From SZUA-430 sp031413635 (GTDB lineage Bacteria > Pseudomonadota > Alphaproteobacteria > Micropepsales > Micropepsaceae): a stretch of DNA of 23,690 nt. A program made the position numbers and the translations under genes. The notes beneath the pieces were generated by a model, which was given only the letters and a program-made list of their open reading frames with translations, had not been told where the DNA came from and made no database searches. Where the stretch lies: assembly GCA_031413635.1 (NCBI GenBank), contig JANOFM010000175.1, positions 1 to 23,690 on the forward strand, in the 5' to 3' direction. Below, piece after piece: positions 1 through 12,353 of this stretch (positions are counted from its first letter, which is position 1; each line of letters starts with the position of its first letter).

Positions 1-1
1 T

Positions 2-232
2 AAGTCGCTGCAGCTTTACGCTTTCGCCGATGCCGCCATGATTTGGAACCGCACCAGCGACCCATCCGCATTGTCTGAAGCCAGCCTCAGTTCGGCCGGT
101 CTCGGCGCCCGCATAACTCCGATACCAGGCGTCACCGCGACCTTCGAATTGGCCCAACCGCTGTCCCGCGACGTTTCAGTCACGGGCGACCGCGGTCTTC
201 GACCGTTTGTCACGCTCCAAGTCGGTTGGTAG
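2..232 (+). CDS. C-terminal end of a TpsB/ShlB/FhaC-type outer-membrane secretion protein (partial)
   Basis: The frame is open from the first bases of the window and ends at TAG 230-232, so only about 76 C-terminal residues are present. The visible protein begins SLQLYAFADAAMIWN, runs through SLSSAGLGARI and PGVTATFELAQPL, and ends FVTLQVGW. That order (F-x-D-x-G/A-x-x-W strand, then 'S-x-G-x-G-x-R', then an E-x-A-x-P-L strand, then a terminal aromatic residue) matches the last barrel strands of the ShlB/FhaC/HecB family of two-partner secretion transporters, which export large haemagglutinin or haemolysin-like exoproteins across the outer membrane. The terminal aromatic is the signal for BAM-mediated insertion; here it is Trp rather than the commoner Phe. 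The cognate TpsA exoprotein is not in the window. Family assignment rests on pattern recognition of a short fragment. Another outer-membrane beta-barrel is the main alternative. Confidence 0.62.
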   Translation, partial: KSLQLYAFADAAMIWNRTSDPSALSEASLSSAGLGARITPIPGVTATFELAQPLSRDVSVTGDRGLRPFVTLQVGW

Positions 233-275
233 GTTAATCAGAGCAAGCCATTGATTTATAAGGGGTTATTTTTTT

Positions 276-298
276 TGCACGACATTTTCTTTCGTGCA
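276..298. repeat. Perfect 7-bp inverted repeat just upstream of the groESL promoter
   Basis: The arms TGCACGA (276-282) and TCGTGCA (292-298) flank a 9-nt loop. The palindrome is preceded by eight T residues (269-276) and ends four bases before the putative -35 hexamer. The T-run lies on the wrong side for an intrinsic terminator on the plus strand, so I read it as a possible protein-binding site rather than a terminator of the upstream gene. No known operator was recognised. Confidence 0.5.
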
Positions 299-301
299 GG
301 A

Positions 302-330
302 CTTGACGCTATCGTCGGTAATCCCTAAAT
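302..330 (+). promoter_or_regulatory. groESL promoter (sigma70 and/or RpoH type)
   Basis: TTGACG at 303-308 and CTAAAT at 325-330 are separated by 16 bases, a reasonable sigma70-like pair. The same stretch can be read as an alphaproteobacterial RpoH promoter, with CTTG at 302-305 and a C-rich -10 (CCCTAAAT, 323-330) 17 bases later. It sits directly upstream of the CIRCE operator, the expected architecture for groESL. Confidence 0.6.
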
Positions 331-342
331 CCAAGCCGCGCT

Positions 343-369
343 TTAGCACTCGGCTCGCCCGACTGCTAA
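343..369 (+). promoter_or_regulatory. CIRCE operator (HrcA binding site)
   Basis: TTAGCACTC (343-351), a 9-base spacer, then GACTGCTAA (361-369). This matches the CIRCE consensus TTAGCACTC-N9-GAGTGCTAA at 17 of 18 arm positions; the single difference is C at 363. CIRCE is bound by the repressor HrcA, which releases groESL on heat shock. Its position between the promoter and the groES ribosome site supports the call. hrcA itself is not in the window. Confidence 0.93.
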
Positions 370-418
370 CAGCACCTATTTCAACAAGACGAACATCGTA
401 AACCTAGGAGAGAACCTC

Positions 419-736
419 ATGAAGTTCCGTCCGCTCGGCGACCGTGTGGTTGTGAAGCGCGTGCAAGAAGAAACCAAGACGGCAGGTGGCATCATCATTC
501 CCGATACCGCTCAAGAAAAGCCGCAAGAAGGCGAGATCGTCGCCGTCGGCCCTGGTGGCCGCGATGAACGGGGTGAGCGAATCGCTCCGGAAGTAAAGGC
601 CGGCGATCGCATCCTGTTCGGCAAGTGGTCCGGCACCGAAGTGAAGGTCGACGGGCAAGACCTGTTGATCATGAAAGAATCCGACATCATGGGCGTGCTC
701 GAAGGCGCGAAAAGCTCATCGCGGAAAGCGGCGTAA
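419..736 (+). CDS. groES: Co-chaperonin GroES (Hsp10)
   Basis: A 105-residue protein that caps the GroEL folding chamber in the cytoplasm. It starts MKFRPLGDRVVVKR, contains the GroEL-binding mobile loop (about residues 17-36, with TAGGIIIPDTA) and ends in the typical 'LLIMKESDIMGVLE' strand. It is about ten residues longer than the usual 95-97 because of a C-terminal tail (AKSSSRKAA). The ATG start is fixed by AGGAGA at 406-411, seven bases upstream. It is the first gene of a groES-groEL operon, 73 bases ahead of groEL, and is controlled by the CIRCE operator at 343-369. Codon use and composition match groEL. Confidence 0.98.
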   Translation: MKFRPLGDRVVVKRVQEETKTAGGIIIPDTAQEKPQEGEIVAVGPGGRDERGERIAPEVKAGDRILFGKWSGTEVKVDGQDLLIMKESDIMGVLEGAKSSSRKAA

Positions 737-761
737 GACCATCCGGTCCGGCCGCTTTTTT
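725..761 (+). terminator. Attenuator-like hairpin between groES and groEL
   Basis: AAAGCGGC (725-732) pairs with GCCGCTTT (751-758), and an inner GACC (737-740)/GGTC (745-748) helix adds to the stem. A run of six T follows (756-761). The hairpin overlaps the groES stop codon. Its shape is that of an intrinsic terminator, but groEL follows immediately, so it probably causes partial termination or serves as an mRNA processing site that sets the GroES:GroEL ratio. Confidence 0.55.
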
Positions 762-809
762 ATTGAGCATCGAACCTCAGCACCCTGACAACGAAGAGAG
801 ACAAATCAA

Positions 810-2456
810 ATGGCAGCGAAGGAAGTCAAATTTCATTCGGATGCGCGCAACCGGTTGCTCCGTGGCGTCGATATCCTGGCCGATGCGGTGAAGGTCACCC
901 TCGGTCCCAAGGGCCGCAACGTCGTCATCGAAAAGTCGTTTGGCGCCCCGCGCTCGACGAAGGATGGCGTCACCGTCGCCAAGGAAATCGAACTTTCCGA
1001 TAAGTTCGAAAACATGGGCGCGCAAATGGTGCGCGAAGTTGCCCAAAAGACCAACGACACGGCCGGCGACGGCACGACGACGGCAACGGTCTTGGCCCAG
1101 GCGATCGTGCGCGAAGGCATGAAGTCGGTGGCCGCCGGCATGAACCCGATGGACCTGAAGCGCGGCGTTGCGCTGGCGGTCGAAGCGGTGGTGGCCGACC
1201 TCAAGAAGCGCTCGAAGAAGGTCAAGTCGAACGACGAAATCGCGCAAGTCGGCACGATCTCGGCCAACGGCGACGTTGCCGTCGGCAAGATGATTGCCGA
1301 AGCGATGGCCAAAGTCGGCAACGAAGGCGTGATCACGGTTGAAGAAGCCAAAAGCCTCGACACCGAACTCGAAGTCGTCGAAGGCATGCAGTTCGACCGC
1401 GGCTACATTTCGCCGTACTTCGTCACCAACGCGGAAAAGATGGTGGCCGATCTCGACGAGCCCTACATCCTGATCCACGAGAAGAAGCTCTCGAGCCTTC
1501 AGCCGATGCTGCCGATCTTGGAGACGATCGTCCAGACCGGCCGTCCGCTTCTCATCATCGCCGAAGAAGTCGAAGGCGAAGCGCTGGCGACCCTCGTCGT
1601 CAACAAGCTGCGTGGCGGCTTGAAGGTCGCGGCCGTCAAGGCTCCGGGCTTCGGCGATCGCCGTAAGGCGATGCTGGAAGACATCGCGACCGTCACCAAC
1701 GGCGAAGTGATCTCCGAAGATCTCGGCATCAAGCTGGAAAACGTGAAGATCAACCAGCTTGGCCAAGCCAAGAAGGTTCGCATCACGAAAGACGACACCA
1801 CGATCATCGACGGCGCGGGCAAGAAGAAGGACATCCAAGACCGCGTTGCCCAGATCAAGGCGCAGATCGAAGACACCACGTCGGACTACGACAAGGAAAA
1901 GCTGCAGGAACGTCTGGCGAAACTCGCGGGCGGCGTTGCGGTCATCCGCGTCGGCGGTGCGACCGAAGTCGAAGTGAAGGAAAAGAAGGACCGCGTCGAC
2001 GACGCGCTGAACGCGACGCGTGCAGCCGTCGAAGAAGGCATCGTCCCCGGCGGCGGCGTGGCCCTGCTTTATGCTTCGCGGGCTCTGGCCGGTTTGACCG
2101 GCGACGGCGAAGATCAAAAGGCGGGCATCAATATCGTCCGCAAGGCGATCCAATCCCCGATCCGTCAGATCCTCGAAAACGCAGGCGTTGAGGCCTCTCC
2201 GGTCGTCAACAAGCTGCTCGAAGGCAAGTCCGCGACCGCAGGCTTCGACGCGCAGCGCGAACAGTATGTCGACATGATCGACGCCGGCATCATCGACCCG
2301 ACGAAAGTGGTGCGCACGGCACTGCAAGACGCGGCCTCGGTTGCCGGCCTTCTGATCACCACCGAAGCCATGATCGCTGAAAAGCCCGATAACAAGAAGG
2401 GCGGCGGCATGGGCGGCGGCATGGGCGGCATGGGCGGAATGGATATGGATATGTGA
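810..2456 (+). CDS. groEL: Chaperonin GroEL (Hsp60)
   Basis: A 548-residue chaperonin, the full length expected for the family. It forms the tetradecameric ATP-driven folding chamber in the cytoplasm. Visible landmarks are the ATP-binding stretch VTLGPKGRNVV (about 29-39), the catalytic Asp87 in AGDGTTTATV, GGGVAL in the second half of the equatorial domain, and the flexible Gly-Gly-Met tail ending MDMDM. The start is preceded by a purine-rich GAAGAGAG at 793-800. It is cotranscribed with groES and converges on the kinase gene downstream. Nothing is unusual about the protein; its wobble composition gives long open frames on the opposite strand that are not genes. Confidence 0.99.
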   Translation: MAAKEVKFHSDARNRLLRGVDILADAVKVTLGPKGRNVVIEKSFGAPRSTKDGVTVAKEIELSDKFENMGAQMVREVAQKTNDTAGDGTTTATVLAQAIVREGMKSVAAGMNPMDLKRGVALAVEAVVADLKKRSKKVKSNDEIAQVGTISANGDVAVGKMIAEAMAKVGNEGVITVEEAKSLDTELEVVEGMQFDRGYISPYFVTNAEKMVADLDEPYILIHEKKLSSLQPMLPILETIVQTGRPLLIIAEEVEGEALATLVVNKLRGGLKVAAVKAPGFGDRRKAMLEDIATVTNGEVISEDLGIKLENVKINQLGQAKKVRITKDDTTIIDGAGKKKDIQDRVAQIKAQIEDTTSDYDKEKLQERLAKLAGGVAVIRVGGATEVEVKEKKDRVDDALNATRAAVEEGIVPGGGVALLYASRALAGLTGDGEDQKAGINIVRKAIQSPIRQILENAGVEASPVVNKLLEGKSATAGFDAQREQYVDMIDAGIIDPTKVVRTALQDAASVAGLLITTEAMIAEKPDNKKGGGMGGGMGGMGGMDMDM

Positions 2457-2461
2457 AGCGC

Positions 2462-2494
2462 TTCCGAGGGCGCGCGGTAACGCGCGCCCCGGAA
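2462..2494 (+). other. Very stable GC hairpin after groEL
   Basis: GGGCGCGCG (2468-2476), tetraloop GTAA, CGCGCGCCC (2481-2489): a perfect 9-bp stem. It is extended below a bulged A2467 by TTCCG/CGGAA (2462-2466 with 2490-2494). No T-run follows, so on its own it is not a classical terminator. It may protect the groEL mRNA 3' end or stop the converging kinase transcript. Confidence 0.6.
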
Positions 2495-2498
2495 ACCT

Positions 2499-2530
2499 TC
2501 ATCCCCGCGAAAGCGGGGGTCCATCTGAGT
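2499..2530. repeat. REP-like palindromic element (CCCCGC-GAAA-GCGGGG)
   Basis: CCCCGC (2503-2508), GAAA loop, GCGGGG (2513-2518), with flanks TTCAT and GTCCATCTG. Read on the minus strand the element encodes MDPRFRGDEG. That is the well-known spurious peptide produced by a short repeat dispersed through many alpha- and betaproteobacterial genomes. It sits in the convergent gap between groEL and the kinase, a typical location for such elements. Only this one clear copy is in the window. Confidence 0.75.
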
Positions 2531-2537
2531 CGATGAC

Positions 2538-2569
2538 GGCCCCGGGACTAAAACCCCGGGCCTTTTTTT
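2538..2569 (+). terminator. Intrinsic terminator of groESL
   Basis: The 5' arm 2538-2546 pairs with the 3' arm 2554-2562 (nine positions, one C-C mismatch at 2543/2557). The loop is ACTAAAA, followed immediately by seven T residues (2563-2569). It ends 14 bases before the stop codon of the converging kinase gene. Confidence 0.88.
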
Positions 2570-2583
2570 AGGCCTGCACGCTG

Positions 2584-8025
<5,442 letters not shown>

Positions 8026-8043
8026 GGCGCAAACGCCCTTGGT

Positions 8044-8451
8044 TCAGGCTTGAGCCGCGGACGGGACGGACCGCCGTGCCGCCAACGACTTCTCGAGTGC
8101 GGCTGCCAGTTCCGACAATTGGAAGGGCTTCTTCAGCGTCACGTCGGCGCCAAGTTTGCCGGCGATTTCCAACACGTCGATATTGGTCGCGTGACTGAAG
8201 TTCAGGCCGCCGGAAATCGCGACGATCGCGACATCGGGCCTATCCGACCGCATTTGCTTGATCGTTTGGACGCCTTCCTGCTCCGGCATGACGATGTCGC
8301 AGACAACGGCGTCGAAATACGATGCCGCAAATGTCCGCGCGCCCATCGCACCGTCAAGAGCGAACTCGACCTCGTGGCCACGTTGCTTCAATGCATGGAC
8401 CATGAGTTTGACGAAGAGTTGATCGTCGTCGATGACCAGTACGCGTGCCAT
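8044..8451 (-). CDS. Single-domain response regulator (CheY/Spo0F-like receiver)
   Basis: A 135-residue receiver domain with no output domain. It has the acidic pocket IDDD (residues 7-10), phospho-acceptor Asp52 in CDIVMPEQEG, the switch Ser80 (VAISGG) and Lys108 in LKKPF. I chose ATG at 8451 because MARVLVIDDD is the normal beginning of a receiver; the frame extends upstream to a GTG at 8517, but that adds 22 residues unlike any receiver. The ribosome site is weak. It precedes the hybrid kinase on the same strand with an 18-base gap, so it is the likely final phosphate acceptor of the kinase HPt (inference). Such lone receivers act by protein contact or as phosphate shuttles, not by binding DNA. 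Confidence 0.9.
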   Translation of the reverse strand: MARVLVIDDDQLFVKLMVHALKQRGHEVEFALDGAMGARTFAASYFDAVVCDIVMPEQEGVQTIKQMRSDRPDVAIVAISGGLNFSHATNIDVLEIAGKLGADVTLKKPFQLSELAAALEKSLAARRSVPSAAQA

Positions 8452-8624
8452 GAATAGCCCGGATTTTCTGTGTTCCTGAAGCGTGCCACAGTCGTCTTGA
8501 GTTTGAGTAAAGTGCACCCGTTCTTCACACCTCGTTTAGGTTTGGTAAGGAAGTCACTGGTCGCACGGCGCAAATCCAAGTAATCTGCCGTCATTTCACC
8601 GTCGGCACGTACGAGCGAGCCAGC

Positions 8625-9512
8625 ATGCATCATGCAATCGCCTGCCTCGCCGCACTATTCCTGGCACTCGCCCCAGGCGGTGCGTCGGCAAAGCCGTTCG
8701 CGATACCGGACACCGAAGTGCGCGCGATGCACTCGATGCTCACCGGCGCCGACTACGAACTTTTCATCGCGACGCCGTCCGGCTACGGCAAGTCCGGCAA
8801 GACATATCCCGTCGTCTACATGCTCGATGCCGATTATTCCTTCGCATTGGTGCGCAATGTCGTCCAACACCTTGTTGAACGCGCCGATCTTCCACCGATG
8901 ATCTTGGTCGCCATCGCCTATCCGGGCGCCGCCTCAAGTCGCGATATCTACAAGATGAACCGCACGCGCGACTACACACCCGCCTATGCGCCCGACGGTG
9001 GCCACGATGCCGAGCATCAGAAAGTCTCCGGCAGGGCGGAAAAATTCCGCGCTTTCATCGCCAAAGAGCTCGTGCCCAACCTCGAACGCTGGTACCGGGC
9101 CGATCCCGCGGACCGTACGATCATCGGTCATTCCTACGGCGGGCTCTTCGCGACCTACGTCTTGTTGACCGAACCCGCGCTCTTTAAGCGCTATATAATC
9201 GTCAGCCCTTCACTCTGGTACTCGAACCGGATCGCCTTCACGATGGAGGAACAGGCGGCCGCGAACGGCCCGCGTCCCACCGCCCGCGTCTATCTGTCGG
9301 TCGGCGAACTGGAGGATTCCACGATGCCCAACGACCTGACCGCCCTATTCAAAAAGCTGAAGTCGCGGGGTAATCCAAACCTCAGCCTAACGCTTCGAAT
9401 CTTCGAAGGCGAACGCCATAACAGCGTCTTCCCAGCCGCGGTGACACGCGGGCTGCTGACGGTCTTTGACGCCCCGACGCCACTCCAAACACCGATTACA
9501 GGCAACCGCTGA
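8625..9512 (+). CDS. Exported alpha/beta hydrolase of the putative esterase (IroE/Fes-like) family
   Basis: A 295-residue protein with a clear Sec signal peptide (about 1-22, cleavage after ASA), so it acts in the periplasm or outside. The mature part has the esterase family pattern: YPVVYMLDAD (61-70), nucleophile elbow GHSYGG with Ser170, and the late His265 in EGERHNSVFP; the acid is probably near 228-231. Relatives hydrolyse siderophore esters, acyl-thioesters or other carboxylic esters; the substrate here cannot be told. Its TGA overlaps the ATG of the dioxygenase gene by one base, which implies cotranscription and translational coupling with tryptophan catabolism. It does not look like either known kind of kynurenine formamidase. 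The ribosome site is weak; Met1 was chosen because the signal peptide begins there. Confidence 0.82.
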   Translation: MHHAIACLAALFLALAPGGASAKPFAIPDTEVRAMHSMLTGADYELFIATPSGYGKSGKTYPVVYMLDADYSFALVRNVVQHLVERADLPPMILVAIAYPGAASSRDIYKMNRTRDYTPAYAPDGGHDAEHQKVSGRAEKFRAFIAKELVPNLERWYRADPADRTIIGHSYGGLFATYVLLTEPALFKRYIIVSPSLWYSNRIAFTMEEQAAANGPRPTARVYLSVGELEDSTMPNDLTALFKKLKSRGNPNLSLTLRIFEGERHNSVFPAAVTRGLLTVFDAPTPLQTPITGNR

Positions 9513-10582
9513 TGGACTACGCAAGTTATTTGAGACTGCACCAACTGCTCTCCAGCCAGCAGATGGAGAGCGCCAGGCTTGGGGCACCTGCCCACGACGA
9601 GATGCTATTCATCGTCATACACCAGACTTATGAGTTGTGGTTCAAGCAGATACTGTTTGAACTCGAGCTAATTCAAAAAGCGTTCGGAGGCGCGGTGGTC
9701 GACGACGCAGACCTCGGCCGCGCGGTCCATGCAGCCGAACGGATCGTGAAAATCGAACATCTGCTTGTCGGCCAAATCGACATTCTCGAAACGATGACGC
9801 CGATGGATTTTCTGGAGTTTCGCAATCTCCTGATGCCGGGCTCGGGCTTCCAAAGCGAACAGTTCCGCCTGATCGAGATCCGCCTCGGCCTCAAACGTGA
9901 GGCGCGCCTTCCCTTCAATGACGCCAGCTACGATGCAAGCCTGCCGGCCGATGCCCGCAAGCACGTCGTCGCCGCCGAGGCCGAGCCGTCCCTGCGCGAT
10001 CAAGTCGACGCCTGGCTTTCTCGTACGCCGTTCATCGACAAGGGCGGCTTCAAGTTTCGCGATGCCTATGAGAAGGCACTCGATTCCATGCTGTCGCACG
10101 ACTTGGATCAAATCCGCCGCCATCCGCATCTATCGCAGGCCGAGAAAGATGTGCAACTTGCCTCCCTGCAGAAGTCGCGCGCCATGTTCGACGGTCTACT
10201 CGATGACGCGCGGTATGCGGAACTGCACGCGCAAGGCGCCTGGACCTTCTCGCGTCGTGCGCTCCAAGCCGCGTTGTTCCTCTTTCTTTATCGCGACGAA
10301 CCGGCGGCAAACGCGGGTTTCCGCATGCTTAAGGCACTGATGGACATGGACGAGACTTTTGCGCTCTGGCGCATGCGTCATGCGCTGATGGTCTCGCGCA
10401 TGCTGGGCCGCAAAGTCGGCACGGGCGGTTCGGCCGGCTACGACTATCTGCGTGCCACCGCCGACAAGCACCGCGCCTACAACGACCTCTTCGCCATAGC
10501 GACGTTCCTCATCCCGCGTTCGGCCCTACCGCCGCTTCCCGAAGAAGTTCGCAAGTCCATGCGCTACCGCTACGAGCAGTGA
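9512..10582 (+). CDS. kynA: Tryptophan 2,3-dioxygenase, long form
   Basis: A 356-residue haem enzyme that opens the indole ring of L-tryptophan to N-formylkynurenine, the first step of the kynurenine pathway (cytoplasm). Diagnostic motifs are HDEMLFIVIHQTYELWFKQ at 28-46 (substrate-pocket His28), MTPMDFLEFR at 95-104, LWRMRHALMVSRMLG with the haem-axial His290, and GTGGSAGYDYLR at 303-314. Common bacterial enzymes have about 280-300 residues. This one carries the additional mid-region (about 130-260) and the C-terminal 'DLFAIATFLIPR' segment found in animal-type enzymes. The start overlaps the esterase stop by one base, and the stop overlaps the next gene's GTG start by three, so all three genes are probably one transcription unit. 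Confidence 0.95.
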   Translation: MDYASYLRLHQLLSSQQMESARLGAPAHDEMLFIVIHQTYELWFKQILFELELIQKAFGGAVVDDADLGRAVHAAERIVKIEHLLVGQIDILETMTPMDFLEFRNLLMPGSGFQSEQFRLIEIRLGLKREARLPFNDASYDASLPADARKHVVAAEAEPSLRDQVDAWLSRTPFIDKGGFKFRDAYEKALDSMLSHDLDQIRRHPHLSQAEKDVQLASLQKSRAMFDGLLDDARYAELHAQGAWTFSRRALQAALFLFLYRDEPAANAGFRMLKALMDMDETFALWRMRHALMVSRMLGRKVGTGGSAGYDYLRATADKHRAYNDLFAIATFLIPRSALPPLPEEVRKSMRYRYEQ

Positions 10583-11754
10583 CCGTGAGTTGGAAGAAAC
10601 ACTTCTCCCGCTCGGTCGGCCGCGTCGGCGCGCCGCTGCATTTCGCCGCCCACAGCCACCATCCCTGGCCCGACGTCACCTTCGGCGCCCAGCAGAAATA
10701 TTGGCTGGACTCGGCCGAACTGCTCGACCGCAAATGGGAAACCGTCTTCGCCGAGACTACCCCATCGGTGCAGGGCCATATCGCACGCCACCTGAAGCTC
10801 CCGGACCCGAGCACAATTGTCTTCGCGCCCAACACGCACGGCCTGCTGCTCCGCCTGTTGTCCGCGACGCCCGTCGTCGCCAAACACAATGTGCTATCGA
10901 CCGATAGCGAGTTCCACTCCTTCACGCGCCAAATGGACCGCCTCGCCGAAGACGGGCTCGTCGCCTTGGTGCGCGTGCCGGTCGAACCCTTCGCCACGTT
11001 CAAGGATCGGTTCGTCGCTGAACTCAAAGGTCGCGACGACTGGGACATGGTTTGGCTCAGCCATGTGTTTTTCAATTCCGGGTTCGTCCTCTCGCACAAT
11101 GACCTGATCGAGGTATTGGCTGCCATCCCATTGAACGGCACCTTCGCCGTCATTGACGGGTATCACGCCTTCATGGCGATTCCGCTCGACCTTGCCGCCA
11201 TCGGCGGACGCGCCTTCTACATCGCCGGCGGCTACAAATACGCCATGGCGGGCGAGGGGGCGTGCTTCATGCATTGCCCTCCGGATTATGGCCCGCGCCC
11301 CCGCGACACCGGCTGGTATGCCGAGTTCGGCGCCTTGGATGCCGCGCGCGAAGATCGCGTCGCCTACGGCATGGACGCCAGCCGCTTTGCCGGTGCCACA
11401 TTCGATCCGTCTGGCCTCTACCGCATGAACGCCGTCATGACCTGGCTCGACGGCGTCGGCCTCGACGTCAGGACGATGGATGCCCACTGCCTGGGCTTGC
11501 AGAAACATTTCTTGAAAAAGCTCGACGCGGCGAAAGGTCAGTTGTCGTCGCGCGACCTCGTCATCCGAAATGTCGATTCGTGCGGTCGCTTCCTGACATT
11601 CCGCACCGCGCAGGCTGCCCGCATCGACCGCGAATTGGCCGAACGCAACATCATGGTCGATCACCGCGCCGACCGCTTGCGTATTGGTTTCGGCATCTAC
11701 CAGGACGAGCGCGACGTTGACCTTCTTGCCGAGGCGCTGCGCACTATCGGATAG
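10579..11754 (+). CDS. Kynureninase-like PLP-dependent enzyme (aminotransferase class V fold)
   Basis: A 391-residue fold-type I PLP enzyme. The Schiff-base lysine is most likely Lys220 in GGYKYAMAGEG, and DGYHAF (193-198) provides the Asp that holds the pyridine nitrogen. The KY pair after two glycines resembles kynureninase (kynurenine to anthranilate plus alanine), and the position directly behind tryptophan dioxygenase supports that job. However, the N-terminus (HFAAHSHHPWPD at 21-32) lacks the usual kynureninase 'YLDGNSLG' segment. It is therefore either a divergent kynureninase or a related class V enzyme acting on a kynurenine derivative. I chose the GTG at 10579, giving a GTGA overlap with the upstream stop; another GTG six bases later is possible. 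It converges on the next gene with an 8-base gap. Confidence 0.75.
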   Translation: MTVSWKKHFSRSVGRVGAPLHFAAHSHHPWPDVTFGAQQKYWLDSAELLDRKWETVFAETTPSVQGHIARHLKLPDPSTIVFAPNTHGLLLRLLSATPVVAKHNVLSTDSEFHSFTRQMDRLAEDGLVALVRVPVEPFATFKDRFVAELKGRDDWDMVWLSHVFFNSGFVLSHNDLIEVLAAIPLNGTFAVIDGYHAFMAIPLDLAAIGGRAFYIAGGYKYAMAGEGACFMHCPPDYGPRPRDTGWYAEFGALDAAREDRVAYGMDASRFAGATFDPSGLYRMNAVMTWLDGVGLDVRTMDAHCLGLQKHFLKKLDAAKGQLSSRDLVIRNVDSCGRFLTFRTAQAARIDRELAERNIMVDHRADRLRIGFGIYQDERDVDLLAEALRTIG

Positions 11755-11762
11755 TTATCGCG

Positions 11763-12353
11763 TCAAAGGTTCCGGCTCGCTTGCACGAACTCGCGATAGG
11801 CAGCGCCGTCGTCGACATCCTCAAGCACCGTGGTGAGGGTTGTCGCCCGAGGCAATCGCGCGCCCGTATCGGCGAGTGTATGCGCACTCGACCATCGCAC
11901 ACCGTCGAGCACCCTGGGGGCCAACTGAGCACCGCATCGTGCGCCGATGGACCAATACCCGCCATCGCACGCCGGACCCAATACGAATGGCCCGCGCCGG
12001 AGAGCCGCAAAAGCAGCCGCAATATGCCTGTGATCGAGCGCCGGAATATCGCTGCCGACGACAAGAGCAGGCCGCATCCCGGCGCGACGTAGCGCACGCA
12101 CCATGCGCCGGCCGAGATCGCCGGCCCCTTGAGCCGTTGCTCGCAACGGCCAGTAAGAATTCGCCGCCGAATCGGGTGTCGCGCATACAATCGTCTCCCA
12201 ACGCCCATCGTCTCGAACGCGCCGAATCAAGCCGGTCAATATGGATCGATAAAATCTGAGTGCCTCCGACGCGCCGATATCGGCAGCCAGTCTCGTCTTC
12301 ACCGCGCCATAGCGCGGCGCCCGCGCAAATACGATGACGAGCGGCCTAGCCAT
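11763..12353 (-). CDS. TIGR04282/DUF2064-type nucleotidyl/glycosyl transferase (rSAM/selenodomain-associated transferase 1)
   Basis: A 196-residue GT-A-like protein. It begins MARPLVIVFARAPRYGAVKTRLA, the nucleotide-sugar binding P-loop-like start (K-T-R-L) of this family. It continues with VVGSDIPALDHRHIAAAFAAL, where SDxP is a metal/nucleotide motif, and LGPACDGGYWSIG. The family nearly always sits beside its partner, transferase 2, as here: the two genes overlap by eight bases (ATGGCTAG). The pair has been linked to arsenosugar-type or selenium-associated radical-SAM clusters, but the biochemical role of this protein is unsettled. The frame extends ten residues upstream, but the ATG at 12353 matches the family start and the coupled overlap. 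Confidence 0.85.
   Translation of the reverse strand: MARPLVIVFARAPRYGAVKTRLAADIGASEALRFYRSILTGLIRRVRDDGRWETIVCATPDSAANSYWPLRATAQGAGDLGRRMVRALRRAGMRPALVVGSDIPALDHRHIAAAFAALRRGPFVLGPACDGGYWSIGARCGAQLAPRVLDGVRWSSAHTLADTGARLPRATTLTTVLEDVDDGAAYREFVQASRNL

Noticed and set aside
269..298. T-run plus palindrome as terminator of the TpsB-like gene
   Set aside because: The T-run precedes the hairpin on the plus strand; on the minus strand the hairpin is followed by A. Neither orientation makes an intrinsic terminator.
777..2327. A 516-residue open frame antisense to groEL
   Set aside because: It is a product of third-position GC bias: arginine/aspartate/valine-rich, no family resemblance, no ribosome site, and groEL on the other strand is certain.
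8452..8517. Upstream GTG start for the lone receiver
   Set aside because: The added 22 residues do not resemble a receiver, whereas MARVLVIDDD at 8451 is the standard beginning.
8625..9512. The exported esterase as kynurenine formamidase
   Set aside because: It lacks both the metal-dependent KynB fold and the HGGxW arylformamidase pattern, and its signal peptide puts it outside the cytoplasm.
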